From Limnephilus marmoratus (Eukaryota; Arthropoda; Insecta; Trichoptera; Limnephilidae), in contig OU862920.1 of NCBI GenBank assembly GCA_917880885.1, positions 43,187,019-43,251,018 on the forward strand: DNA of 64,000 nucleotides, in the 5' to 3' direction. Shown one piece after another: positions 47,843 through 59,786 of this stretch. The position numbers were made by a program, and so were the translations under genes. The notes beneath the pieces are model-generated. The model was not told where the DNA came from. It made no database searches and saw only the letters and a list, made by a program, of their open reading frames with translations. Numbering within the stretch: position 1 is the first letter of the stretch; every line of letters starts with the position of its first letter.

Positions 47843-48113
47843 CGAGTGCAGCTCACACGCGGTAGAAGCGAAACTTTACCAAAACAATCTCAACCAATAC
47901 GAACCTTGAAAAGTGTGGTCATAATCAAAGCGGCCAATGAGCGCAGACCTGCTCATTTCCGTTTCATATCTCAACCAATAGGAACCTAGAAAAATGTGGT
48001 CATAATCAAACGGCCAATGATCGTAGTTTGATGCGTAGTCAGGTGCTGTAATGCGTCATTTCCGTTTCGTCCGAATTCCAAATAATAACGGGGCTAATAA
48101 AGTTTCACTTCAA
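47843..48113 (-). repeat. Interspersed repeat A, copy 2
   Basis: Reverse copy with TCACACGCGGTAGAAGCGAA, CATTTCCGTTTCGTCCGAAT and TAATAAAGTTTCACTTCAAA. It keeps the empty MITE site (reverse of GACGCATTACAGC) and has a partial internal duplication of CATAATCAAA-CGGCCAATGA. Confidence 0.7.
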
Positions 48114-48400
48114 AGATTGTATTATTCCATAAAACTGTGATAAAAAAGAGTTTGGACTATTTCGGTGTGGGGAGAGGAACGAAATGAGGAAGAGGAAGGT
48201 GGTGAAATACCTATCTTCATTATGATAAACAAATACGGCTAAAGACGTTTCAAGCAACTTTTCTTCTCCGATTGGTGATCTTTCGCCAAGGTGATACTGA
48301 GAGTATATCTCACTTCGTGCTACTCTTTGAACCTTCAAACCCCCCAAATGATTCTCAACACTCTCCGTATCATGATGGTTTGCTAATAAGACTTTCAATT
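48114..48400 (-). mobile_element. SINE E fragment
   Basis: GTGGGGAGAGGAACGAAATG and GGAAGAGGAAGGTGGTGAAA match the SINE body; the tRNA head is missing. Confidence 0.5.
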
Positions 48401-48814
48401 TAAAAATGTAATAGCAATGTACAAAGCTCCAATTAGTTCAACATGTATTCTGAGATCTTTCCCATTTATTCCGAATATTAGTTTTAATAAATAATAACTA
48501 GTATAACAACTTATCACAAATAAATATTTTTTAAATGCATTCATAAACGTTTGACTCCCCTTGTACTACAGTAAATTCAAATCTCTCTGTGGAAAATGGA
48601 CTTCAACTTATATCACTACTTTGTAAGAGCCTACTTTGTTAAGTGTATTTTCTTCGAATAATGCTCTATTGAATTATTTGTCCTTACCCAATCGGCACAA
48701 AATTCATATTCTCTCCATCCACACGATGATTGTTTTTGGACTGACCCTGAACAGATAATACATACATACAATATAAACTAAAAGTGTCTTAAATGTAGAT
48801 TTGAATGAAAATCG

Positions 48815-49085
48815 ATATATCATTGAAGAAGAAGATAACACTATTAATCGAAACGAAAACATTATTTTTTTTAAAGAAAGACAAATATTCCCGGGTTACG
48901 GTTACCCGACAATATTTGAAAATCACAGTAAGCCGAAAATGTTGCTTGAGTAGTGATGGAGGACTTAGCCAGCCGAGGAATCGAACACGGAACGCCTGGG
49001 TGGGACCCATACGCGATGCCCTAACAACCACAGATGTAAGAGAACAAGATACAGAAAAATAAATAAAAAGATTACGGTCGCAATA
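48815..49085 (-). mobile_element. SINE J copy interrupted by a second tRNA-like unit
   Basis: GAAGAAGAAGATAACACTA and AGAGAACAAGATACAG are the two halves of the SINE J body (reverse). About 180 bases between them hold a tRNA-like head on the minus strand with B box GTTCGATTCC and the hairpin AATATTCCCGGGTTACGGTT. Confidence 0.5.
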
Positions 49086-49439
49086 TAAATAAAATCGGAT
49101 ATAGTAAATAGTATAACCATGTTTGTTAATAATTTAACGTTTTTCTTTATTAGGTTTTATGTTCTTCTTTTTTATGTTTTTCTTTATTAGATATGTTTAT
49201 TTTTTTTTCTTTTTGTCATTTAATAAGGTGAGTAGGTAAAAATACTAAACCAATATTTAACATAATGGAACTTAATTGGTCTACAACATATGAAATTTTA
49301 TTGTTATAAAATTATTTTACTGTATGACGGTTTGTTTCCTCAATAAAAAGAAATAAAAAAATAAAAAAAATAAAAATATTTATCCGGGACGCTATTTAGG
49401 TTGCAAATGAGTTCTTAGAAAAAAGGGTAGTTGCCAATA

Positions 49440-49745
49440 ATATGGAAAAAAATAATCGAAGATAATATTGTTAATTCTAAAATTTGAAATGTGAGATTGA
49501 CAAATAAGACGTTCAACTAAGAGGTTGGCAGTAGCCGAATTGGTAAGGCGTTTGTCCCGGTAAGATGATAGGTTCTGGGTTCGTGCCCCAGTTGCAACCG
49601 TTATCTTTTATTTTTTTGTCTTGTTCTCTTTCATATTTTCGTTTAGATATTAGTGTTATCTTCTTCCTCAACGATATATTACATTGATGGGAATAACCTT
49701 CAAAAGTTATAAAAAGAGAGTTGTGCTAATAAAAATTGGAAATCG
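49440..49745 (+). mobile_element. SINE J (tRNA-derived)
   Basis: The tRNA-like head (about 49526-49600) has A-box-like TAGCCGAATTGG, B-box-like GGTTCGTGCCC and a perfect T-arm CTGGG/CCCAG. The acceptor stem has one extra base, so it is more likely a SINE head than a working tRNA. The body ends AAAAAGAGAGTTGTGCTAAT. Confidence 0.55.
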
Positions 49746-49859
49746 ATGTAGTCACTGACTTGGTACTTTTGGTTCTAACCCCGAGAGAGCTATTGACAAT
49801 ACTATATCCATCTTCCACTATCTGACATCGTAGATTTGTACAGAGAAACCGAATTGCTG

Positions 49860-50225
49860 ATTTTTTAAGTAAAACTTCTTCACACACGCTTGACTTGGGG
49901 TGAATGCGTGAGCGGGTTGAGCTGGTGAATGCGTGACGAAAGCGTTACGAAATAGATATAAGTTAGGGAAGATAGAAAGAGAGAGAGTTACGTTTCGTAT
50001 GTTGGGGCAAGAGGGAGAGGTGCGAGCACACATTTTCTTTCTCTCTTTCTCTCATAGCCAGTTACGTTTCGTATATCTAAGACACAGTGCAGGCCTATTG
50101 TCTGTATCACACTGTGGGAGCAAAAGAGAGCAGTGCGCGCGCACATTTTCTTTTTCCTATCATATAGATGGAGCTAAAGAAGTTTTACATCAGTCGTGTG
50201 GTCCAAAGCACACTCGTTTTTTTTA
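49860..50225 (+). repeat. Interspersed repeat B, copy 4 (long form)
   Basis: Includes AGAGAGAGAGTTACGTTTCG, GGGAGAGGTGCGAGCACACA, GTCTGTATCACACTGTGGGA and the end GTCCAAAGCACACTCG plus T run. Confidence 0.75.
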
Positions 50226-51185
50226 AGGCTCAAATTTAAATTTATTGTTTATTATTCTTTGTTTTTGACTGCCCTGATGATGAGCACTGAGAGACTGACT
50301 GAAACATTTCGACATAAAACATTTCGTTTCTTAACGGTAATCTCCCGCCAGGAGTGCTGTGAGATTGAGAAAACAAATAACAGACTGTGCATCGCACACA
50401 AGACAGGAAATCAATTATTCGTCAAGTCCCCTGATTGCAACACGGTACTCGCACATAACATCCAACGTTATGTTGTGGAGTCGGTTCGGAGCCAAGATCC
50501 TTCCTCTCGCGGCACAATACGGCGGCTATTTTTTGTTTCCTCTACGGAGCAAGTGTACCGCTGCGAGTGAGGATTGAACTCAGACGCTGCAGCGCGGTGC
50601 CAAGAGATCTGATGAAAACAGGAGTTGTTGTTGTTGAATGACTCAATAGATGCTAGCCACATTTATAACGACCGACCAACATATTTCTTCTAGATATTTT
50701 TTTCTTCACGTAATATCTACTAATTAATAGTTTAATTATTATATTGCACATACACCTCAAAATTGCTAATCCACTGATGGATTTTCACTACGGAGGACAG
50801 TCGTCTGGTAATAAGTTTGTCTTTCCTATAGTTTCACTTATCTGCGTATACGTAAGTATCTATACCTAATAGTACATTGATTTATGTGTTATCCAGAAAG
50901 ATAGGTTGGTATATTATTGTCATTCCCATCATAAAACTCACTCAAATAAAATTATTTCGCTTTTAAGTTTTTAAAAATCGACTATTAAGTTAATTGATGA
51001 AAATTTTCAAAACCATGTAAAAGAAATAATACACTCCATCCAAGCAACCACGGCATATATAAAAGTGTGATTGGACGCTGTATTCGTAGGATATTGGGGT
51101 TGGGGTTAGGGCTTTCGATCTTAATGTTTTTGACGATCGATAACTTCTTCGATTCTTACTAAAATCTGATAAGAATCTAAAGTCG
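50226..51185. other. Noncoding or unrecognised sequence
   Basis: CCCTGATGATGAGCACTGAG near 50270 recalls Penelope-type ends. The overlapping frames at 50196-50577 run in competing phases and show no domain. Confidence 0.3.
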
Positions 51186-51189
51186 AACA

Positions 51190-52440
51190 ATATATTAAAA
51201 AAAGATGCAAATTAACACGAATATAGCAAAACCAATTTGTCCTACGATATGTTTAAATCTGAACCGAAAAATTCCTCGCAACTGCCCAAAATTTAATGAA
51301 ATACAAACAAATAAAATACCTTGAAATAATTATTGATTAAAACTTAAATTGAAAATTGGAACTCCCAAGTGGAAAATGTGAGCATCAAATTAAAAAAAAC
51401 TAACCTATTTTTTCAAAACAATAAGAAACATTTTAGATAAAGAAAAGCTTATTAAAATTTATTATGCATTAGACCAATCTCAACTACAATATGGTCTTAT
51501 CGGATGGGGAAGCTCATGATATAAAACCAGTCCTCATAGCACAAAATGCATGTTTGAAAATTACGCTTAGAGTCCCCTTCAGAAATCCTACAGACTATGT
51601 TTTTAAAGCATTTAATTTCATCACACTGATATTTAATATATACAGGGTGGCGCAAAAGTAATCATCCAATTTTGTTTTTGAATAACTTTTTTACCAAATA
51701 AAAAAAATAATTCTGAGTAATAGAAATCTTTATTTGAACTTTTAAATTTTTTTCCGTTAAGTGAAAAAGATGATATCCGTCAAGTGGCTGCCGCCAGTGT
51801 TGATACACATTTGTGCCCGTTTTATCGCATTTTCCACGACTTTCCCGCAAGATTTCCGGTGATAACTGTTCGCATTCCTGTCGAATGTTCTCCTTAGCTG
51901 CGATTGTCTGAGGCTTGTTGACATAAACCCGCGACTTCAAATAGCCCCAAAGTAAGAAGTCTGGGATGGTTAAATCGGGCCATCTTCCAGGCCATACCAA
52001 ATCGCCAAAACGAGAGATTACGCGACCAGGAAACGCTTCCTTCAGAATATCCATTATGGCTCGTGCTGTGTACAAAATTATAAATATATGATAAAAAATG
52101 TACAAAAGATATTCTAATGTACGCATAAAAATCCAGGATAACTTTACACAGACAAACTCAGACCGATTCACAAGATCTACATTACAACATACATTCCACC
52201 AACCTACAACTAAAAACAACTTTTGGACAAAGAAATACACATGCAATACTTCTCCATAAAATTATTTAATTTACTCCTTCTTGCGATAAAAACCATTAAA
52301 AAATAACTGATTTCAAAAGACACATTAAGATATGGATTATGGACATGGAAAGGAAGAATATAGATAATATAAAATTTTACAACCTAACAAAGATTAACGA
52401 TTGATTGTACTTTCTTTCAGATATAACTTTATAATTTTCC
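51190..52440 (+). mobile_element. Decayed LINE C-terminal part, split by a mariner-like remnant
   Basis: Plus-strand pieces read KYLEIIID, then LKITLRVPFRNPTDYVFKAF up to about 51640. After the insertion they continue LYTDKLRPIHKIYITTYIPP, in the order expected of a LINE RT tail. Many stops are present. Confidence 0.6.
51642..52075 (-). mobile_element. Truncated mariner/Tc1-like element
   Basis: The end TACAGGGTGGCGCAAAAGTA is a mariner-type terminal repeat. The minus strand encodes FPGRVISRFGDLVWPGRWPD, LTIPDFLLWGYLKSRVYVNK and NIRQECEQLSPEILR, the C-terminal catalytic part of such transposases. About half of the gene and the other terminus are missing. Confidence 0.8.
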
Positions 52441-52689
52441 TTAAGTAATATTTGAACATAGGTATTTATTTATATTTCAAAAAAGAAAACTTGTACAATG
52501 TGACCTTAGAATGGAGTACCCCAGTAAGGACACATTTTTCTATGAAAAATATAAAAAAAAGAAAAAATAAAATAAATACATAATAATAAAGTTATGAACC
52601 GGCTGAACGAATGTTTACCAAATTATTGCTTATTAGTACTCGTATTTGCAGAAAAATCAGCAGTATTTAAATCAGTATTTAAATCAGGT

Positions 52690-53025
52690 TCTAATCCCGG
52701 TATGCGCATTGTGTTAATTCAAAATTTAATAATTTAAAGTAATATAAGGTATATTTGCGGCTCGTTCCAGAGTGCAAGTTACTCTTAGTATTGCCCATGT
52801 GTAAGACCACCATTCAGAATTGAAACGTTACTTGAAATGGCTTTAGGCGTATTTGGTGACCAAATCTAAATAGTCTTTCCCACCTTCCTCTTCCTCATCT
52901 CCTTCCCCTCCCCACTACCCTCAGCAACATTACATACCCCAATTGGGGTTGTCATAGTCACACTGGCTCCAGGCGGTTGGGAGCAACTGGGGACTGTTGT
53001 GCGGGAATCACATTTAAAAAAAATA
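52690..53025 (+). mobile_element. SINE E copy
   Basis: GGTTCTAATCCCGGTATGCG marks the B-box end of the head; the body includes GAAATGGCTTTAGGCGTATT and ends GTGCGGGAATCACATTTAAA plus A run. Confidence 0.7.
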
Positions 53026-53259
53026 TATTATTATTATTTGGAACGAACTTTATTTCGCAAACTAATCCGTATTTACGTAGACAATAATAGGCACTCGTTA
53101 AAGCGATGGATGTCGGCGGCGGATGTGAAGGCAACTATCCAGAATTCCTAAATAAATTCGGAATCAATGTTTATCTTGCAAAACGATATCTCAGTACTCT
53201 CCTACGCTTGTAAGAAACGCCCGTCGTAAGATGCGAAAATATTTGTGTTAAAAATGCAA

Positions 53260-53590
53260 CGCAAAGTTTTCATAGAAGTATTTTGAGCTTTGCAAATTCG
53301 ATCACCTCCCCGAAAAAATGCGTACGATTACATTGGCTTTCCAACAAAATACCACACAGAGTGGAATATTCTCTTAGTATCCTGGCGAAAGACGATGATT
53401 TAAAATCGAAACTTTGCTTGAAATGGCTTTGGTGACCAGATCTGAACAGCCAAGTATTTCCTAATCTTTCTCTTCCCGATATCCTTCCTTTCACCGCTCC
53501 CTTTCACAACATTCCACAATAGGGGCTGCAAGACACTAGTTCTGAATAATAGGGACTCTTGAGCGGTATTTACATTTTCAAAAAGGCATC
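53260..53590 (+). mobile_element. SINE E copy, diverged
   Basis: AGTATCCTGGCGAAAGACGA and TTGCTTGAAATGGCTTTGGT, ending GAGCGGTATTTACATTTTCA plus A run, match the SINE body. Confidence 0.6.
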
Positions 53591-54207
53591 AACAATTACA
53601 AGGTTGTTGCTCCGCCATCATTTTTCACCACTTGCCAATTAATAAAGACGAAAATATTTTATCAAATATCCTTGAAAAAATCGAAAATACTAACCGATGC
53701 TTCCTTGTTTGAAACTAGGAAACATGCTAAAAAGATTTGTATAAAAAATGCATTGATTTATCATTTCCGACGTTTTCAATCCATTATACTTACAATAAGC
53801 TTTCCGTGAATTCTGAAATAAACAACCGATTTATTATTATCTGCTTTCAGGCCGCAAAACTGGCGTACCTATTTATGAATGGAGATGAACAAACGAAACT
53901 CTTAGAATTGAAAGTAATCATATTCGCGATCCGACATAATTAATTCATCTTAGATACGATTCATTTATTCCGTTCGATTTTAGAGAAACGAAAGTGGTTC
54001 AAATATGACAAACCTCAAACATCCACCTCCTTTTTTCAGATGATCATCGTCTGCACAACCAGACAATCCCTGGAAGATATGTATGGTATGATCTATACCG
54101 ATTTGATGAAAACTGATGTCGCCAGTTTACATTAAGCATTTGCACTCCTAGGACCCAGAGAGGAAATTGACTATCTTCTATCGTTGAAAAATTTCACCAG
54201 AAGTATA

Positions 54208-54598
54208 AAAAAAAACGAGTGTGCTTTAGACCGTACGACTGAAGTAAAACTTCTTTAGCTCCATATATGATAGGAAGAGAGAAAAAAAATGTGCACGCGC
54301 ACTGCTCTCTCGCTTGCTCCTACAGTGTGATACAGACAATGGACCTGCACTGTGTCTTAGATATACGAAACGTAACTGGCAATGAGGAAAAGAGAGAAAG
54401 AAAATGTGTGCTCGCACCTCTCTCTCTTGCCCCTACAATAATACATATACGAAACGTAACTCTCTCTCTATCTATCTATACTAACTTATATCTCCCTCTC
54501 AACTACCGTTCGCCTCGCTTTTCGTAACGCTCTAGTCACATTCATCAGCTTACTCCCCAAGTCAAGCGTGCGTAAAGAAGTTTTACTTAAAAAAATTC
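54208..54598 (-). repeat. Interspersed repeat B, copy 5 (reverse)
   Basis: Reverse of the long form: CGAGTGTGCTTTAGACCGTA start, CTGAAGTAAAACTTCTTTAG, GTGTGATACAGACAATGGAC and the end AAAGAAGTTTTACTTAAAAA. Confidence 0.75.
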
Positions 54599-54599
54599 A

Positions 54600-55725
54600 A
54601 TGAAATATAAAGTTTTGTATTAAAGGTATTCGATCGAATGTTATTTTTTTAGAATGTTACGTTTATTTAGTGAGGTTCTGTTAAACATATCGTTATAAGT
54701 AACATTAGTTTTCTTCATCACGAGGCTCGTAACTTCACTGAATCCACGTTCTACTAATTAGGAAGACGGAAAAACAATCAACAGCTTCTGAAGGGTGGCC
54801 CATAACACAGGATGCAAAATTGGAATTAGCTTGTGTAACCGGAATTTGTAAAGGCCTCGTTCAAACATTGGTTTCATCTCCTCATTTGTGGGTAAACTAT
54901 TCATTCTGGTCGAGCCGTTACGTATTAAACTTTCATTTCTTTTTTCAATTTTGAAAGATTTGAAAGATAACTTTACATCTAACATTTTGGGGACACGGTG
55001 ATGTTGTTCACGCATCGCCAAATTAATTTTAATTTGCCACGGACTTCACCATCGGTCACGAGGATCCCTGAGGGTCTGTAGGATACTACTGAACTATTTA
55101 TTGCTTCAGCTTAACATCGGCCACGCCTTTCTAAACCCCACAATTTGAGAAACATATATCGGCACATTCTAAAATAAACAACGCATTTATAAATATTATT
55201 TCCTTCCATATCGCCTTGTACCATTTTGTAAGTTTTCAGAGAATGGTCTTCTGCGTAACATCCACATTTTGAACACCAAAGTGACCTCCTTATTATATTT
55301 AATACGCAATATTATTGTGAGTCGTGTCAAGGTGGTTGCTTTGGATCACATTCCTCAATAATGAGACAACTGAATAAATGGAGATATCTACGAGCTTAGG
55401 TTCCCGATTCGTAGTTTTCAGAAAATCTATTGCGACATTAATTTACGTCTTCTGGAAGTACGCGACGTCCGAAACGACTGCAAGAGCCATAAAAATATGG
55501 ACACGTAATTCTAAACGTACATCTCTCTCTTCGTTCGAGAAAAATCGACATGTAAAATATACCCACACGTTCTTAATTTATCGCTACTCGGCTGGAGTAG
55601 ATTTTGTTGCCAAATAAGTTAAACTTTTTTCTTATTAAAAATACTGTTAACTCGAGAGTTTTTCTTACTTCAGTATACAGATGTTGCATTCCTGGTGTTA
55701 GGATTCTTTTTCTATATTGTTCTAT
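54600..55725. other. Noncoding or unrecognised sequence
   Basis: A 79-codon plus-strand frame at 55378-55617 and an 87-codon minus-strand frame at 54758-55021 have no recognised domain and no firm signals. Confidence 0.3.
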
Positions 55726-55727
55726 TT

Positions 55728-56006
55728 TTGAAGTGAAAATCCTTTAGCCCCGTTGTGATTTGGAATTTGGATGAAACGGAAATGACGCATTACAGCAACT
55801 GCGAAGCATCAAACTGCGCTCAATGGCCACTTTGGTTATGATGTCAGTTTTCAAGGCTCCTATTGGTTGAGATACGAAACGCAAATGACGCTAGGTCTGC
55901 ACTCATTGACCGCTTTTATTACGACCTCACTTTTAAGGCTCTTATTGATTGAGATTGTTTTGGTAAAGTTTCGCTTCTTCCGCGTGTAAACTGCACTCGT
56001 TTTTTT
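55728..56006 (+). repeat. Interspersed repeat A, copy 3
   Basis: GAAGTGAAAATCCTTTAGCC start, GGATGAAACGGAAATGACGC, CTGCACTCG plus T run end. The empty MITE site is intact here too. Confidence 0.7.
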
Positions 56007-56009
56007 TTT

Positions 56010-56400
56010 AAGTGAATACCGTCCTAGAGCCCCTACTGATCCCAATCGCCTGCAGCCAGTGAGACTATGGCATCCCCAGCATCCCCTACTGGCATGTGTA
56101 GAGAGACTGGAGGTATTGAAGAAGAGAAAGACATGGGGAAGAGGAAGGTGGAGAGGTTCCTGGCTATTCAGATCTAGTCACCAAACATCAGCCATTTCAA
56201 ATAAGGTTTCAATTCTGAATGATAGTCTTACACCAGGGCGATAATGTGCCGCAAATACAGCTCACATTATTTTTAAATAATTAAATTGTGAAATCACACA
56301 ATTTTAATAAAGTTTTCTTGCGCATGCCAGGATTTGATCCCGCTACCTTCGGATTTCTAGTCGAGAGCCTTACCCCTGCACAACGGAGGCTATCAAATAG
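56010..56400 (-). mobile_element. SINE E copy, directly after repeat A
   Basis: The body starts AAGTGAATACCGTCCTAGAG and the reverse tRNA-like head ends near 56395 (GCGCATGCCAGGATTTGATC). The T run is shared with the end of repeat A. Confidence 0.7.
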
Positions 56401-56999
56401 TTAAACGGTTTTTTGTTTTGAAAATAGTAGATACCTACCCACAAGGGTTTTCGCTGCCCAAAACAAATTTCTTTTACATGTGAAGTAGCCGCTGAGAGCT
56501 TAGTTGCAACCTCTTCTCTTTTTGTTCAGAGGGATCAGTTAAAACGGAGTTTTCAGCGATTGGCTTATTATTAGCCTAAGAGTGGCGTCATAATATTATG
56601 AAATATTCCAATAAATACGCAAGGAACAATTACGTAACATTGTACTTCAATGTAATCAGAGTAAGGCGCAAAAACAGCTCGAAATGAAGCGAAACGAAAG
56701 CCAGCAGGTATATTTTATTTCAGCGTAAACAGCTATTCCTGTTCCAGCGGTGTTGTCTGCAGCTGACACTGGTGACACAGATGATGCTTATAAATTAGGT
56801 GGGGCGGGGAGAGTATCGCCAAGAAATTTCCTGTAATTCATTTTCTATTTTCCGAATCGCGTGGGCCCCTCTCGCCGAAAGGTAAATTCGTCCGCCGGCT
56901 GCGCGCTCACCTCCTGACCACAAAGGTGGTGTTTGTCCATCAAGGAAGGAATAACCACGCGGGATGTGTTACATTTTGATTATGATATTTAAATCCAAC

Positions 57000-57715
57000 C
57001 TTCTTCTCCCTTATTGTTCTTCATTCATCTTATTTAATCTTCTTCTATTTAATCTTCTACTATCTACTGTAGAAGTATCAATCTTATAAGAATGTATCTT
57101 CTTCACTGTTATTGTTCTTCTAATTCATTCATCTTATTCAATCTGAATTCTTCTTCTCATTTATTCTTCTTCTTCATTCACCTTCTCCTTCGTTAACCTT
57201 CTACATTCCTCTTATCTCAATTCTTCTTCTTCATTGTTCTTCTACTTATCCTCTTCACCCTACTTCATCCTCTTCAATCTTATTGTTCTTCTAGTTTATT
57301 CACTTTCTTCTTAATCATTCTTCTTCTTCATTCCTTTCATTCTTCATTCTTCTTCTACTCATTCATCCTCTTTAATCCTATTATTCTTCTAATTTATTCA
57401 CCTTCCTCAATCCTCATTTCTCTTCTTCATTCATCTTATACTTCGTTAACCTTCTACAGTCTTCTACATTCCACTTATTCTCATTTCTGCTTCTTCATTA
57501 TTCCTCTTCTCATCCTCTTCACCCTACTTCATCCTCTTCAATCTTATTCTTCTTCTATTTTATTCATTTTCTTCTCAATCATTTTTCTTCTTCATTCCTT
57601 TTATTCTTCATTCTTCTATTTCTACATTGTTCATCTACTTCATTAAACTACTTCAAACTTTTTCTTATTCTACTTCATTTTTCTTCATTCGTCTTCTCCA
57701 TTAATCTTCTTCAAT
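57000..57715. repeat. CTT/ATTC-rich tract with a duplication of about 255 bp
   Basis: The whole stretch is polypyrimidine-like on the plus strand (TTCTTCTTCATT words). TTCGTTAACCTTCTACA occurs at 57189 and 57442, and CACCCTACTTCATCCTCTTC at 57256 and 57520, showing a larger duplicated unit. Confidence 0.75.
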
Positions 57716-58649
57716 GTGTCTTCCGGCTGTTACCGCTACCGAACAGGCACCAATAACGCTAGTTCTTTAAGCACCTTCAATTGAAATACCGACTGAGAAA
57801 ACACAGCATTCCAACAATACATAAATTGTAATCAGTTCGTGAAGAATACGTGACTAATCCAGTTACAGAATAAAACACGACAGTGGCAAAACATAAAATT
57901 ATAAAATAATCAGTCAGGTAAGGTTAGTCTAGTTTAGTCCAGGTAAGGATGTTTTTTTCTTCACTTTTATTGACACCAATGTTCGGTTTTGTAACTGTTC
58001 TCTTCTGTCATATTTCCGCCGAATCCCCTGCAATTATACTACCTTTATTGTCCATAAGCTGGTACATTGTCTCAGTGTGCAGGTGGCTGTCCAAGTATGT
58101 ATTCCCAGCTTCCGAAGCGCAGCGGCAGATATCGCTACGTGCCTCTCTCGTCGCAGTGTAATCCCAGGTGGCAATCACATAAACTACCTACCCAGAACAA
58201 TAACACTAATTTTATATTTGAACAATAACTTTGACTTTTATTGAATTTGCAAAAATTTTAACGTCAACATAGCGTCTTAAAATTCAACAAATTATTCTTA
58301 AAGTCATGCAATGTATCTAATAAAAAGTTTATGCGTTTGAATTGTGGAATGCAAATATAATTTTTAAATATGCATTGCAACTTTAACGATGACATTCTTA
58401 CTTCTATCTTATTTCCCATTAACCAGGTTGGGTAGGTATTTCTGGAGACATTTGTAGGAATGTCGGTGTGTCGTCGTTCATGTTATATATATATACATAA
58501 GTATCGCAACGAATTTTGACGAGAACACAATTCCCACAAAGATGTAAAAATATGTAGGTACAATAAAGTATCAATAAAGTATGCGCTGTAAAAATTTTTC
58601 AACAACTTTAAATATTATATTTAACCTCGTTGTAGTTATATTATAATAC

Positions 58650-58800
58650 TAAAATTCGATTAATTAACACGCCTTACCAATTCGGCTTCTTCGAGACCTT
58701 CGAGACCTTTTATTAAAACGTCGTATTTATCAATCTCATATTTCAAATTTCAGAATTAACAATATTATCTTCCACTAATTTTTCAAGTGTCTATAGTTCT
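58650..58800 (-). mobile_element. SINE J head fragment
   Basis: CGCCTTACCAATTCGGCTTC is the reverse of the SINE J A-box region and ACAATATTATCTTCCACTAA its leader. Confidence 0.5.
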
Positions 58801-59218
58801 ATAGCCACGCTGTGATTTGGATTTCGGATGAAACGGAAATGACGATTAGGGAACGTACCCATACTACGTGACACTTTTAGGGGGGGGGGGGGTCTTCAAA
58901 AGGTCACGCTCCATACAAATGAGCGGCGGGTTCCTTAGGATTTTGATCTCCGGGGGGGGGGGGGGGGTTAAAAATTGCAAAAAGTTGGTCACGTAGTTTG
59001 GGTACGTTCCCTTACTGCACCTGTGACACATCAACTGCGCTCATTGGCCGCTATGATCATGATGTCACTTTTCAGATCTCATATTGGTTGAGATACGAAA
59101 CGGAAATTACGCTAGGTCTCGCTCATTGGTCGCTTTGATTATGACCTCACTCATCAAGTATTGGTTGAGATTGTTTTGGTAAGGTTTCGCTTCTACCGCG
59201 TGTAAACTGCACTCGATT
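58800..59218 (+). repeat. Interspersed repeat A, copy 4, with a nested MITE
   Basis: Same layout as the other A copies, interrupted at the TTA of GACGATTA by 163 bases plus a duplicated TTA. Confidence 0.75.
58849..59011. mobile_element. Harbinger-type MITE
   Basis: GGGAACGTACCCAT at the left is mirrored at the right (23 of 24 terminal bases match) with TTA on both sides, as in PIF/Harbinger elements. Two G runs fill the interior. Three other A copies supply the unfilled site. Confidence 0.85.
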
Positions 59219-59219
59219 T

Positions 59220-59455
59220 TTTCCCATATTATTGGCAGATACCTTTTTATTGCAAACAAGTGTTCGAAGAACTGGTTTGCAAACCTAGAAAGTGTCTCAG
59301 ATAAATATTATTTGTGACAGTTATCTTTTTATTTTTCTGTGTCTTGTTCTCTTTCCTATTTTCATTTAGATTATTAGTGTTCAATGATATATTACATTGA
59401 TGGGAATAACTTTCAAAACTTATAAAAAGAGAGTTGTTCTATAAAAAATTGGATG
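59220..59455 (+). mobile_element. SINE J body fragment
   Basis: GTTATCTTTTTATTTTTCTG through TATTACATTGATGGGAATAA and AAAAGAGAGTTGTTCTA match the 49.6 kb body. Confidence 0.6.
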
Positions 59456-59578
59456 GACATTATTAACTAAAAACATACACTTAGGTTATTGATTAACTTA
59501 CACTTGATGTCCCTTTTTCGTTAGTAGGGGTAAGTGTTTTAAGGACACCACTATCGGATGTGTACATTGCATACACAC

Positions 59579-59786
59579 AAGGGCGGATCCAGGGGGGGGT
59601 CATGGGGGTCATGACCCCCATGACCCCCCCCTGGGCTGGGTCCAGAACCTAGGTGGACCTACTTTTTACTTGTATCTATTATTATCAAAATTAAATTATA
59701 ACTTCTAGTGACTTGACCACGACTCTGTGACCCCCCCCTGGAGCCATGTGACCCCCCCCCCTGGCGCCAAAGCTGGATCCGCCCTT
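59579..59786. mobile_element. 208-bp MITE with 14-bp inverted ends
   Basis: AAGGGCGGATCCAG and CTGGATCCGCCCTT are perfect inverted repeats. GCATACACAC is duplicated immediately outside (59569-59578 and 59787-59796). The ten-base duplication would fit a Mutator-like mover. Confidence 0.8.

Noticed and set aside
49526..49600. Possible functional tRNA gene
   Set aside because: The A and B boxes and T arm are good, but the acceptor stem has an extra base and the anticodon arm is poor, and partial copies elsewhere mark it as a SINE head.
57949..58161. Hydrophobic 70-codon frame suggestive of a membrane protein
   Set aside because: No acceptor, donor or recognised receptor motif supports it, and hydrophobic codons are expected in this T-rich stretch.
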